This document shows, in pieces, positions 1 to 9,412 of a stretch of 64,000 bases of DNA (position 1 is its first letter; each line of letters starts with the position of its first letter). The notes below the pieces were generated by a model. It was not told the origin of the DNA, searched no databases, and worked only from the letters and a program-made list of their open reading frames with translations. Both the position numbers and the translations under genes were made by a program. Location: NCBI RefSeq assembly GCF_030817475.1, contig NZ_JAUSZJ010000002.1, positions 6,028,626-6,092,625 on the forward strand, given 5' to 3'. The DNA comes from Streptomyces sp. V2I9. Its GTDB lineage: Bacteria > Actinomycetota > Actinomycetes > Streptomycetales > Streptomycetaceae.

Positions 1-2289
1 GTTGGTCGTCGCTCTGTGCCTGCGAGGGGATCACCTCCCCGGCGTCCAGGCGGACGCTCGGCGCGTTCGCGGAGGACAGGACCAGTGCCTCGGGCCCGCG
101 GTGGCCGCGTTCCTCCAGCCGGGAGGCGACGTCGAAGGCGACCCAGCTGCCCATGCTGTGGCCGAACAGCACGTAGGGGAGGTCCGAGGCGGAGACGACC
201 GCCGTGATCACGTCCTCGACCAGCTCCTCCCAGCCCCTGGCGAAGTCCTCGACGAAGCGGCCCTCACGGCCGGGGTAGCAGACGGCGGCGAGCTCCACGC
301 CGGGAGGCAGGACGCCGGCCCACTTCATGTACGAGCTGACGCCTCCGCCGCAGTACCCGAGACAGATGAAGCGCTTGGCAGCCGTGAGGACCGTGCTGTG
401 GTACGGGTGCGCCACCGGGACGCGGACGGCGGCGAGCCTGTCGCCGCGCAGCCGGTCCATGAGCGCGTCGAGGGCGGTGGCCTCGCCGCTGAGCATGCAG
501 TCCCTGGCTCCGGGCACGATCGCCAGGGACACCGCCTCGCTCAGGTAGGGAGCAAGGGCCTCCTCCGTGAGGCGTACGCGGATCATCCCGCCCGGCGGTG
601 CGTCCCGCAGGATGCGGGCGCGTTCCGAGATCACCGTGGCGGCCTCGCCCAGGTCGAACACACCGGCGAGCACCCCGGCGGCGAGCTCGCCCAGGCTGAA
701 CCCGCACAGCGCCGAGGGCCGCAGGCCGTCCGCGAGCAGCGACCGGCCGATCACCACGGACTGCACCAGCAGGGCGAGTTCACCGAGGCGTGGCTCGGCC
801 TCGCCCGCGGGTGCGCCGGACAGCAGTTCTCCTACCGCGGTGCGGTCCTCGGCGGGCAGCGCTTGCAGGGCCTCGGCGAGCAGGTCCGCGAACCCGTCGA
901 TCCCGGCCGCGGCGCCGGTGAGATCGCCCGCCGGCTGTCCCTGGCCCGGCAGGACCAGCACATGGCCGAGCTTGCGCTTCGCGAGCCGGCTGCCCGTACG
1001 CCAGGTGGTGACCCCGCCGTCCCGCCGGACGGCCACGACGGCCTCCCGGTGGGGGAGCACTTGCCGCCCCGTGGCGAGGGTGTGGGCGAGGGCGCCGAGG
1101 CGCCCGGGATGCTCGGCGGCGAACCGCGCGACGCGCTCGGCGGTGTCCTGGGCGCTCCGCTCGGAGGCGGCGGACACCGGCAGTACGGCCACCAACTCGC
1201 CTGATTCCTCGACCGGTTCGGCGACGGGCGGCTCCTCCAGGACGACGTGCGCGTTGGTGCCGCCGACGCCCATCGAGCTCACCCCGGCCAGCCGCGGCTT
1301 CTCGCTCTCCCACGGGCCGCAGTCCTCGGGCACGAAGAGCCGGTCGCTCTTGGGCCTGATCTGCGGGTTGCGTTCCCTGAAATTCGCGACCGGCGGGATG
1401 CGGCCGTGCGCGAGGACGAGCGTCGCCTTGATGACGCCGAGGATGCCCGCGGCGGCGCCCAGGTGGCCGAGGTTGGCCTTGGTGGCGCCGAGTGCGCAGG
1501 GCACTCCGTCCGGCCCCAGCGCCTGTTCGATGGCCGCCCATTCGACGACGTCACCGATCGCGGTGGCGGTGCCGTGCGCTTCCAGGTAGCCGATCTCGCG
1601 CCTGTCGACGCCCGCGTTCGCCAGGGCCGCACGGATGACGCGGCTCTGCTGGGCCACGCTCGGCGCGGTGAAACCGACCTTCCGGTTTCCGTCGTTGTTG
1701 AGCGCGCTGCCGCGGATCACGGCGTGGACGGCGTCCCCGTCCGCGAGCGCCTGATCCAGACGCTTGATGACGACCGCGCCCGCGCCGCTGGCGGTGATGG
1801 TGCCGCCGGCGTCGGCGTCGAAGGGCCGGCAGGAGCCGTCGGCCGACCAGATGCTGCCGTCCTGGTGGTAGTAGCCCACCCGGTGCGGCAGTTCGATATT
1901 GACGCCCCCGGCCAGCGCCATGTCCGCGTCGCCATGCTGCCCGGGTACCGCAGTGGGTCGCAGCCCGCGTCCTCCAGGGCCGAGAGCGCGACCTCCATCA
2001 GGACGCGGCCGTTGAGGTTGAGTCCGTCGGCCTCCCCGGCGCTCATGCCGAAGGCGGCGTTGTCGAAGGCGTCGTACCCGTCCAGCGGCGCCGCGACCGG
2101 TACGTACCGGTTGCGCACCTCGGGGTCCAGGCTGATGTTCTCCCGCCGGCGGTCCTCCTCGCCGACTCGCACCATGCCCGTCGCCCCGGTCTCGATCCCG
2201 GTCCACAGGGAGCGGTAGTCGGCCGCCCCCGGAACCCTGCACGCCATGCCCACGATGGCCAGCGGCTCTTGCACCTGCTGCTCCCTCAC
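1..2289 (-). pseudogene. Type I PKS remnant: KS-AT fused to thioesterase, internally deleted
   Basis: The gene starts with a typical ketosynthase N-terminus (EPLAIVGMACRVPGA) and runs off the left window edge. A GTG start is possible at 2289; a second GTG at 2274 is better placed behind GAGGGAG. Near 1925-1935 the KS jumps from the RYPG region straight to DMALAGGVN in another frame. The segment that should carry the active-site cysteine (TACSTSL) is missing, while both KS histidine motifs (EAHGTATAIGD and NLGHLGAAAG) remain. An acyltransferase half follows (LPGQGQPAG; GFSLGE in place of the usual GHSxGE). It ends at VAHPYHS near 400 and passes without a stop into a type II thioesterase-like domain (ICLGYCGGG, GHSMG nucleophile). 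The lost KS cysteine and AT C-terminal half make it non-functional as read. It may be a decayed gene or an assembly collapse of a larger PKS locus. Confidence 0.8.
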
Positions 2290-2381
2290 GTAAAGCGGTC
2301 ACCGCGTCCGGGCCCACCGTGCCGCGAATTCCACGGCGCGGTGGTGGCCACTGCGGCGGCTTGAGAACCGGATCCTCAGCT

Positions 2382-4059
2382 TTACGCCGGCCGGCCGTCG
2401 ACTTCCAGCTGGGAGACGAACTCGCGCAACTGCGGGTAGTCGAAGAGCATGCGCAGGGTCGCGGACTGCGAGACCTGCTGGCGCACCTCCGCGATGGTGG
2501 CGCCCACCAGCAGCGAGTGCCCGCCCAGGTCGAAGAAGTCGTCGTGCGGGGATTCCACCGGCACGCCGAGCACCTCGGTCCAAATGGCGGCGACCGTCTC
2601 CTCGACGGGCGTGAACGCGGCGCCCTGTCCGCCCTCTTCAGAGGCCCGGTCCGCCGCCACGGCCGGGGTCGCGCCAGCGGCCTCGCCTCCCGCGAGGCCG
2701 GGCACGCGGGCCAGGACCTCGGCCAGGCCGAGGGAGTCCATCGGCGCGTCGGGCTCGTCCAGCAGCCTCGCGAGGATCTCCTGGTACGCGGCGGCGTACC
2801 CACGCGCGACCTCGTGGGGGTACGTACCGAGGGCGTACTCCCAGTCCAGCGCGATCCCCGTGTCGACGATGTCGCAGGCCACGTGCAGGTCGAACGGCCC
2901 CTGATCGGTCCGCGCGAAGACCTCGGACAGGTCGCCCTCGCCCAGTTTCAGGCTGCCGACGGCGCCCGCGGTGAACACCGTGCGCAGGATGTCCGAACCC
3001 AGCTGCTGCTCGGCGTCGAGGTCCGCGATCATCCTGCTGAACGGCAGGTCCTGGTGGTCGATGGCCTCCATGAGGTCCAGCGACACCTCGCCGAGCGTCT
3101 CGGCGAAGGACTGCGTCAGGTCGATCTCGGACCGGATGACGATGGTGTTGGCGAGCAAGCCGACCGTGCGCTCGAACTCGGGCGTCCGGCCGCTCGTGGC
3201 CATGCCCAGCACGGTGGTGCCCTCGCTCGTGGCGGCCGCGATCATCACCTTCATCACGGCCAGGAGGACGGAGAACTGCGTGGACCGGGTGCGGCGGGCA
3301 AAGGCCGTGAGGGATTCGGTCAGCGTGTCGTCGAGCGTGAGGGACATCAGGGCCGTGTCCCGCGCCACCGGCGTCCGCACGGAGCTGTGGACAGCGCCCG
3401 GGCAGGGCGCTGCCGGTGATTCCGGCGAGCCGCTCACGCCAGTACTTCCGCTCCTCTTCGTACGTGCCGTTCGCGAGCGTGGCGAGCTGCCTGTTGACGA
3501 AGGTGCTGTATCCGGGCGGTACGGGGCCGAGCTCGGCCGGGACGCCGCGGCGGGCCGAGCGGTACAGCTCGCCGAACTCGTCCAGGAGGACGGCCATCGA
3601 CAGGCCGTCACACACGAGGTGGTGGGCCACCAGCACCAGCGTGGTGCGGCTGTCCGAGACGCGGAGGGCGGTGAGCCTGATCCCCGCCTCGGCCTCCAGG
3701 TCGAACGGGCGGTTGGCCGCGGCGTTGATGGCCGACTGCAGCCGCTCGGACCGCTCGCCCTCCGGCAAGTGGCGCAGGTCCAGCACCTCAACAGGCCTCG
3801 GCTCCGGCTCGCGCGCGATGACCTGCACGGCACCGGCCTCGGTCTCACGGAAGGTCGTACGCAACGACTCGTGACGCCGGATCAGCTCGTTGAACGTGAA
3901 CTCCACTGCTTCGAGGACGAATTCACCCTCGAAGTGGAAAATCTCCGGCATGCAGTACGCGGGGCTCGCCGGATTCAGCCGCCAGAACAGCCACATGCCT
4001 TCCTGGAGCGGGCCGATCGGCAGCGTTTCCGTCATCGGCTCGGTGCTGTTAACGGTCAC
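2382..4059 (-). pseudogene. NRPS condensation domain plus C-terminal carrier domain, frameshifted
   Basis: The GTG start at 4059 overlaps the upstream carrier gene by four bases (GTGA). The first ~215 residues are the N-terminal half of a condensation domain with the HHxxxDG catalytic motif as AHHLVCDG. The frame then changes near 3397-3399, where a GGG run on the coding strand needs to be GG to stay open. The second half (SVRTPVARDT onward) completes the C domain and ends in a peptidyl carrier domain with the phosphopantetheine serine in FFDLGGHSLLV. There is no adenylation domain, so the substrate must be loaded in trans. With the single-base correction the product is about 558 residues. 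The gene lies between a free carrier protein and the PKS remnant on the same strand and is probably co-transcribed with them. Confidence 0.8.
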
Positions 4060-4319
4060 GCCGCGCTTCCCATCATGTCCCGGAGATCGCGGAGGGTTTC
4101 CGCCTTGAAGAATTCCCGCAGTCGAATACGGACCCCGAACTCCTCACGGATTCGCGCAAGGACTTCGAGTGCGTCGAGGGAACCGCCCCCGAGAGCGAAG
4201 AAGTTGTCATCGAGTGTGCAGGAGGTGTTCAACCGGGTGCACACGATCGACAGCAGGCGGTCCCCGACGTCGTCGAGAGCGGGATCATCCGCCTCAACTG
4301 CGACTTCATCGACGCCCAT
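4056..4319 (-). CDS. Free-standing acyl/peptidyl carrier protein
   Basis: A small carrier protein of about 87 residues. The phosphopantetheine-accepting serine lies in NFFALGGGSLDALEV, the pattern of PCP domains. It would carry the growing acyl or aminoacyl chain as a thioester for the adjacent condensation and ketosynthase enzymes. The ATG at 4319 is chosen because GAGGAG lies just upstream; an ATG eight codons earlier lacks a comparable site. The stop overlaps the start of the C-PCP gene by four bases, which indicates translational coupling. It is the first gene of the minus-strand biosynthetic remnant and appears intact. Confidence 0.8.
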   Translation of the reverse strand: MGVDEVAVEADDPALDDVGDRLLSIVCTRLNTSCTLDDNFFALGGGSLDALEVLARIREEFGVRIRLREFFKAETLRDLRDMMGSAA

Positions 4320-4729
4320 GTGTTCCTCCTCATGCCTCAACATCAGCCTTGCCGCTTTCAGTTACCGGGGGAGGGACGCCTCCGTGGCTCCGGGGGGAGA
4401 CCAGGCGTGAAGGCAGTTCCGTCACAAGGCGATTCCTGGCGTCCTTGCCGACGCGTACAACTCCGCCGCCGCACCCCCGAAGCGGGCGAGAGTTAGTCAT
4501 TCTTGGACGGATGCGCGGCATCGCCGGATGCTCCGCCAGTACGAGGAAGCCCGTTCAGCGCAGCACCCAGGGCAACTAGGAGACACCCGAATTCCGCGTG
4601 TGCGCAATTGCCAGTGCTGCCCAACCCCTCACGCTGATCGCCGAGTTCGCGTCATCGTATGCAAGCGTCTCTGTACGGCGCAAGACCTGTTTTTGCAGGA
4701 CAGTTGCACCCCGATCACGCCGGCGGTGA
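4320..4729. other. Gene-free stretch upstream of the NRPS/PKS remnant
   Basis: No convincing coding region or structured element is seen. It must contain the promoter for the minus-strand biosynthetic genes. The right part may also hold the broken N-terminus of the CoiA-like gene: possible zinc-finger-like cysteines are scattered over different frames. Confidence 0.4.
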
Positions 4730-5550
4730 GCCTCTGGTGCTACAGCCATCGCCCACAACCCCGGCAGACCGCCGGATTGCCAGCTGTCCAACGAGTCCGT
4801 CGAGCACCACCTACTGAAGCTGGAACTGGCTACTTCCATACGGGCCGCCGGGTGGCATGCGGAGATCGAAGTACGGGCCCCTGACGGCTCGTGGCGGGCA
4901 GACGTCATGGCCTCCTCGCCGGATGGAGACCGACGCACGGCCTGGGAGGCTCAGCTCTCCCCCATCAGCCATGACGACCTCCGTGAGCGGACGGGCCGGT
5001 ACATCGACGACGGGATCGGAGTGTGCTGGGTCTCGCCACGCGACGACGTGCCGTGGCTCGGCACCGCCCCAGCCGTGCGCGTCATTCCACCCCCGACCGG
5101 CACAGCGGCGTGGACCGTGGCCGACGGCATCGCCCAGTTCGACGAGGGCCAAGGAGCCTGGATCAGGGTCAAGAACACCGAGCTGGGCACCTTGGTCCGC
5201 TGGGCTGTGAACGAGCAGTTAGCCCCTCACCCCGTGCTTCCCCGGTATCGCCGGATCCATCTCACACAGGGGGGCCGTACATCCCGCCGCGCGATGATCT
5301 GGACGACTACACGATCCACCGCGGCCGAAGCCCGGCACGAGAAGAAGCGCCAGCGGCAAGAAGCGTGGAAACGAGATTAGCAGCAGCGCGAACAGGAAGC
5401 AGAGGAACGCAAACACCAGGAAGAAGAAGCCCGGAAGAAGGAAGAACAACACCTCCGCAAGATTGAGGCGGACGCCGCCGAGGCACGGGCCCGCGAGCGC
5501 CACCGCCTATTGATGATCAAGCTGGAGACTGAGCGCGTCCGCCGGGATGC
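4730..5550 (+). pseudogene. CoiA-like (competence/nuclease-like) protein remnant
   Basis: The open frame after a TGA at 4727 encodes HNPGRPPDCQLSNESVEHH, then GWHAEIEV, WRADVMAS, AWEAQLSPIS and RTGRYIDDGIGVCWVSP. This is the nuclease-like core of the CoiA-like family common in Streptomyces, with the E-x-Q style motif in WEAQLS. The N-terminal zinc-finger part is not readable in one frame. An in-frame TAG at 5378-5380 interrupts the charged coiled-coil tail, which continues in frame (QQREQEAEERKHQEEEARKK) to about 5550. There it runs without a gap into a different gene in another frame. At least one stop and a broken N-terminus make it a pseudogene. Its biological role in Streptomyces is not known. 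A rare TTA codon occurs at 5219. Confidence 0.7.
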
Positions 5551-6072
5551 GGAGCGGAGACGCACAGGACCAGCAATTCGGAGGAAACAGGCTCTGGCGG
5601 CCGACGCGCGCTCACCTGCTGTGGGTGCACCACATGATCGACCGCGGAATCTACGACGAGCAGCTCGGCCAGCAATTACATGCTCTGGCAGGCAAGTTCA
5701 CCACCAGTCTCGGCCGGTTCTCCTACGACGCCGGGCACCACGCCAAGGCTCGGCAGTACTTCTCCGAGACACTGAACGCTGCGATGCTGACCGGCGACGA
5801 TGTGCTCTCCAGTCGGACGCTGAGCAACATGGCCCGCCAGGCCGTGGACCTGAACAAGGGGCGTGAGGCCATCCGCTTTGCCCGGCTCGCGCAGACACAC
5901 GCGAGTATGTGGAGCGCGCCCACGCGTGTCACGGCACTCTTGGCGATCCGTGAGGCCCAAGGGCACGCCCGGGTCGGCGACGCTTTCAACTGCGAGTCCG
6001 CGATCAAGCGGGCCTGGAAGGAATGGGAACTCGGGACGGACGACCGCGACCCTGATTGGACGACGTTCCTTA

Positions 6073-6962
6073 TAGCGGCTAACACAATGAGCTGATCTGT
6101 CGGTGGGTGATGCAGCAGCAGGCGAGCTTGAGGAAGGCCTCGTGTATGTCTGCTCGTCGTTCCCAGCGGATGCGGAGGCGTTTGAAGCCGTGGAGCCAGG
6201 CGAAACTGCGCTCGACTACCCAGCGGTAGCTTCCCAGCCCGGTGCCGTGGAGGGTGCCGCGGCGGGCGATGGCCGGGACGATGCGGCGTTGGCGGACCTG
6301 TTCGCGGTAGATGTCGTGGTCGTATCCGCGGTCGGCGAAGAGTGAGTCCGGCTTGCGTCGCGGGTGTCCGATCCTGCCTCTGATGGGTGGGATGGCGTCG
6401 ATGAGGGGCATGAGCTGGGTGACGTCGTTGCGGTTGCCGCCCGTGAGGATTACGGCGGGCGGTGTGCCGTTTCCGTCGGTGATCAGGTGGTGTTTCGATC
6501 CGGTTCGGCCACGGTCGACCGGACTCGGTCCCGTCTGACTCCCCCTTTTATGGCGCGCACGTGGCTGGAGTCGACCACTGCACGCGACCAGTCGAGGCGG
6601 GCCGCCGCGTTGAGCTCGGCCAGCAGCACTTCGTGCAGCTGCTGCCAGACGCCGGCCTCGTTCCAGTCCCGTAGTCGCCGCCAGCAGGTCATGCCCGAGC
6701 CGAAGCCCAACTCCTGCGGCAGGAACTCCCATTGGATGCCGGTGTGCAGCACGAAGAGGATGCCGCACAACACCTGCCGATCCGGCAGCGGCCTCCGTCC
6801 CGGGTGCCGAAACCGGCGTTCCTTGCGCGGCAGCAGCGGCTCTATCCGCTCCCACAGGTCATCCGACACGATCCACGGCGAAGTCCCCATGCCCGAACAA
6901 CGCCCAACTCCTGACGCGGACACGGCCACCACGGCCTATGCACCTCATTGTGTTAGCCGTTG
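6073..6962 (-). mobile_element. IS5-family insertion sequence, 890 bp, with TTA target duplication
   Basis: Near-identical inverted ends face outward. The left end reads CGGCTAACACAATGAG at 6076-6091 and the right end is its exact complement at 6944-6959; both extend by a few mismatched bases to 6073 and 6962. Direct TTA copies flank the element at 6070-6072 and 6963-6965, in line with TNA-type targets of some IS5 groups. The element carries one transposase in two overlapping frames on the minus strand. Confidence 0.85.
6079..6932 (-). CDS. IS5-family DDE transposase in two frames (probable -1 frameshift)
   Basis: The first frame runs from about 6932 (or the ATG at 6890, MGTSPWIVSDDLWERI) to 6483. 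It contains the N-terminal domain and the first catalytic Asp region (VVDSSHVRA). The second frame continues as GPSPVDRGRTGSKHHLI, with the remaining DDE motifs in LFADRGYD and WVVERSFAWLHGFKRLRIRWERR, and stops inside the left inverted repeat. The frames meet at AAAAGGGGG near 6543-6551, where a -1 slip restores a family-like sequence. Two-frame expression by -1 frameshifting is known in parts of the IS5 family, so the element may be active. A plain sequence error is the alternative. Confidence 0.85.
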
Positions 6963-7334
6963 TTAACCAGGCCGAATTGGTGTGCCTGGAAGGGATGTGC
7001 CGGCTCGACCTCGGCCAGACCGCACGCGCTCAGAGGCTCCTGGCGCAATCGGAGAAGCTGCAGGACGTGGCGCACTCGCGGAACAGAGGCATGTGCTTGG
7101 GTCGGCTCGCGACTGCGGCCATCGGCGCAGGGGACATTGAGCACAGCGTCGATGCCGCGAGGAAGGCCATCGGTCTGATCCGGACGGCGGGTCTGTCTTC
7201 CGCTCGGGCAGTCCAGCAACTGAAGGTCGTCCACGATGGACTGGCTCCTCGATACCGTGCCCGTGGGGTAGGGGACCTGCTCGAAGAGATCCGCGCGGTT
7301 GTCGCATGATTCGGTAAAAGGAGAGATGTAGCCA

Positions 7335-7883
7335 GTGGATGTGGAGTACCAGCGATACGATTGGGCGTCAGTCAAGGTTGTCGCCGACGAGATGGTCGAG
7401 GTGTACGCAAGGGTGTACGACAAGCCCCCGTACACCGGCGATCCGTTCTTCTCCGTCGCCTCCTTCCGGGAACGACTAGAGACGGCTTTCGATAGCGATG
7501 GCTTCGAGACCGTGACCGCGTGCAGGGGCGGGCAGATCATCGGATACGTGCACGGCGCCACGCTGCCCGTCGACAAGCCGTGGTGGATCTCCCTCGGCAC
7601 CCGGAGGCCGATGCAGCTCCAGACCCTCGCGGACATCCGGCAGGTCTTCTGGCTCCGTGAGCTGATGGTCCTCCCCGAGCACCAGAACCAGGGCCTCGGC
7701 AGAAAGATCCATGACACCGTGATCTCGGGACGCGCGGAGAGCGCCACCACCCTGACCTGCATCATCGACAATCAGCCAGCGCATGACGCCTATCTGCGAT
7801 GGGGGTACACGGTGATGGGGGAGATCAGGCACGCCCCAGAGTCACCGATCTACAACGCCATGTACCTGCCTAGCTCACGATGA
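7335..7883 (+). CDS. GNAT-family N-acetyltransferase
   Basis: A 182-residue protein with the GNAT fold signature. The central ELMVLPEHQNQGLGRKIHD carries the acetyl-CoA pyrophosphate-binding Q/RxxGxG/A loop, followed by CIIDNQPAHDAYLRWGYTVMGE, the C-terminal beta-bulge region. It would move an acetyl group from acetyl-CoA to an amine; the acceptor cannot be told. The GTG start at 7335 follows GGAGAG. Its stop overlaps the next gene by ATGA, so the two are probably one transcript. It sits in the island between the broken regulator and the integrase. Confidence 0.85.
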   Translation: MDVEYQRYDWASVKVVADEMVEVYARVYDKPPYTGDPFFSVASFRERLETAFDSDGFETVTACRGGQIIGYVHGATLPVDKPWWISLGTRRPMQLQTLADIRQVFWLRELMVLPEHQNQGLGRKIHDTVISGRAESATTLTCIIDNQPAHDAYLRWGYTVMGEIRHAPESPIYNAMYLPSSR

Positions 7884-8422
7884 CCGGAATGGTCATGTAC
7901 CAGATACCCGCCCAGTCCTCCCCAATCGCGGCGGCTTCCGGTCGTGGTGACCGAATTGCGCCGGATGCTGCGATCTTGTTCGCGTACGGGACGCTCCAGT
8001 TCGATGCCGTCCTCGAAGCGCTGGTCGGCCGGGTGTCACAGAAGGTGTCGGCTAGCGCGCCCGGCTGGCGCGCGGCGTCCCTGGAGGGCCGGGTCTGCCC
8101 GGGGCTCGTAGCGGCGCACGGCTCCGCGGCGCCCGGCGTACTTTTCACCGACCTCAGCCGGAGGGAGTGGACGATTCTCGACGCCTTCGAGGACGACCGC
8201 TACGACCTGCGCGAGGTGACGCTGACCTCCGGCGAGCGAGGACTCGCCTATGTCTGGCCGGACGGCGAGGTACTGGAGGAGGACTGGGATGCTGAGCAGT
8301 TCCGTGCCCGTCATCTTGGCGAGTACGCCGCGCGGTGTGCGCGGATTGCCCCGGGGCTGATCGCCGGAGCCGGCCAACGAACCGGGCGGACTGCGCCCGA
8401 GCGCGACGAAAATGGAGCATGA
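7880..8422 (+). CDS. Gamma-glutamylcyclotransferase-like (AIG2/GGCT fold) protein
   Basis: A 180-residue protein with the hallmark ILFAYGTLQFDAVL near residues 33-46, the substrate-binding loop of the GGCT/AIG2 superfamily. ILDAFEDDRYDLREVTL supplies the region where the family keeps its acidic residue. Members convert gamma-glutamyl amino acids to 5-oxoproline or act on related gamma-glutamylamines; the substrate here is unknown. The ATG overlaps the stop of the acetyltransferase gene. A strong hairpin lies 54 bp after its stop, so the pair forms a closed two-gene unit. Confidence 0.8.
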   Translation: MTGMVMYQIPAQSSPIAAASGRGDRIAPDAAILFAYGTLQFDAVLEALVGRVSQKVSASAPGWRAASLEGRVCPGLVAAHGSAAPGVLFTDLSRREWTILDAFEDDRYDLREVTLTSGERGLAYVWPDGEVLEEDWDAEQFRARHLGEYAARCARIAPGLIAGAGQRTGRTAPERDENGA

Positions 8423-8475
8423 ATTAGACCAGCGGTAGCTGACAGCTGTCCGTGCGGCAGCGCGACGACTTGTCC

Positions 8476-8510
8476 GTAGGCGGCCCCCGGGTCACCCGGG
8501 GGCCGCCTAC
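8476..8510 (+). terminator. Strong intrinsic hairpin after the GNAT-GGCT unit
   Basis: A perfect 16-bp stem, GTAGGCGGCCCCCGGG, pairs with its complement across a 3-base TCA loop. No U-tract follows, as is usual for Streptomyces terminators. Confidence 0.85.
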
Positions 8511-9412
8511 GCTTTCGGTCGGCGAAGGCATGCGCCGGGTTCAAGGTGCCTGTGAACGGCTTTTCGCTTCACCAAGGTCGAGACGAACGATTACGCGGTG
8601 CCTAATCACGGGCATTCGCTCACGGCGGACAGGAAAGAATCCCCAAGGACTGGATACCTCTGCCGGGATCATGCCAACGTACAACGTCCCGGAAGATGCC
8701 AGCCTAGACACCTGGGTTAGGCGGCGAAGCGAAAGGCTCCACAGCCTGGCCGGGAGGGTCGCTGTGTTGCGATGGCCCGTACTTGGGAGGCATATCTGTC
8801 CGAACCTTCTATCCGATACGCCCGCTTCACTTCACCCGCGCTCTTTGCCCTCGGCGGATTGAACGCTTGGGTCGGCCGAGCGGCGGGTGATTACCTCGTC
8901 GTCTCCACCAGGCTCTGCGTCCGTGCCTGCGCGGCCGGCCTGTTCGGTGAGGACCTCCTGCAACGCGGACGCCGCGCTGATCGTGTTGTCCTCACGTTCG
9001 TTGCGACGCATCCCGAAGCCACAACACGGCAAGGCGCGGACCCTCAGGATTCCCCAACGCCGCGCTACGCGTCATCTCGACCGGCTCACGGAGACAGCCT
9101 GCTGGCGGTCGCCGCGGGAGGTGGACCGAGAGCCCTGCGCGGCCTCGAAATCGGCCAGCACAAGCAGACGTCGGATTCGTGATGCGGCGCGCAACATAGA
9201 CCATGTTCGCCGGTTAGCCAAACCGGCGATCGCGACCACCATTGGGGCAAGGGATGAGCCAACGCTTGGCGACGTAGCCTTTCGCGCGTCCATATAGGGC
9301 GAGCCGCCAATGCAGCGGGAGGATATTAGTTGGTGCTCGTTGTGGACGTATCGCAATGACGCCTCTGATCGTATTTCCATCCCTGCGGGGCTGACTAGGA
9401 GGACAAGGGAAA
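8511..9412. other. Gene-poor stretch of the island upstream of the integrase
   Basis: No clear gene is seen in 900 bp. A short minus-strand frame (about 8832-9008, starting MRRNEREDNTIS) has partly GC-rich third positions but no recognisable family. A hairpin (CGCCGGTT / AACCGGCG) lies at about 9208-9229. No excisionase-like ORF is evident directly before the integrase. Base composition is lower in GC than in the chromosome to the right. Confidence 0.5.

Larger units (their letters stand above)
5556..7309 (+). pseudogene. TPR-type regulator C-terminal part, split by an IS element
   Basis: Two segments, about 5556-6072 and 6966-7309, encode helical repeats (SYDAGHHAKARQYFSETL; DLGQTARAQRLLAQ). 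They resemble the tetratricopeptide half of Streptomyces XRE-family regulators. Removing bases 6073-6965 (the IS plus one copy of its TTA target duplication) joins the frames as WTTFLNQAELV, the sequence expected at this point of such proteins. The N-terminal helix-turn-helix half is missing: upstream sequence belongs to the CoiA-like remnant, so the gene was truncated by a deletion fusion as well as by the insertion. It ends just before a GNAT gene. No function remains likely. Confidence 0.75.
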
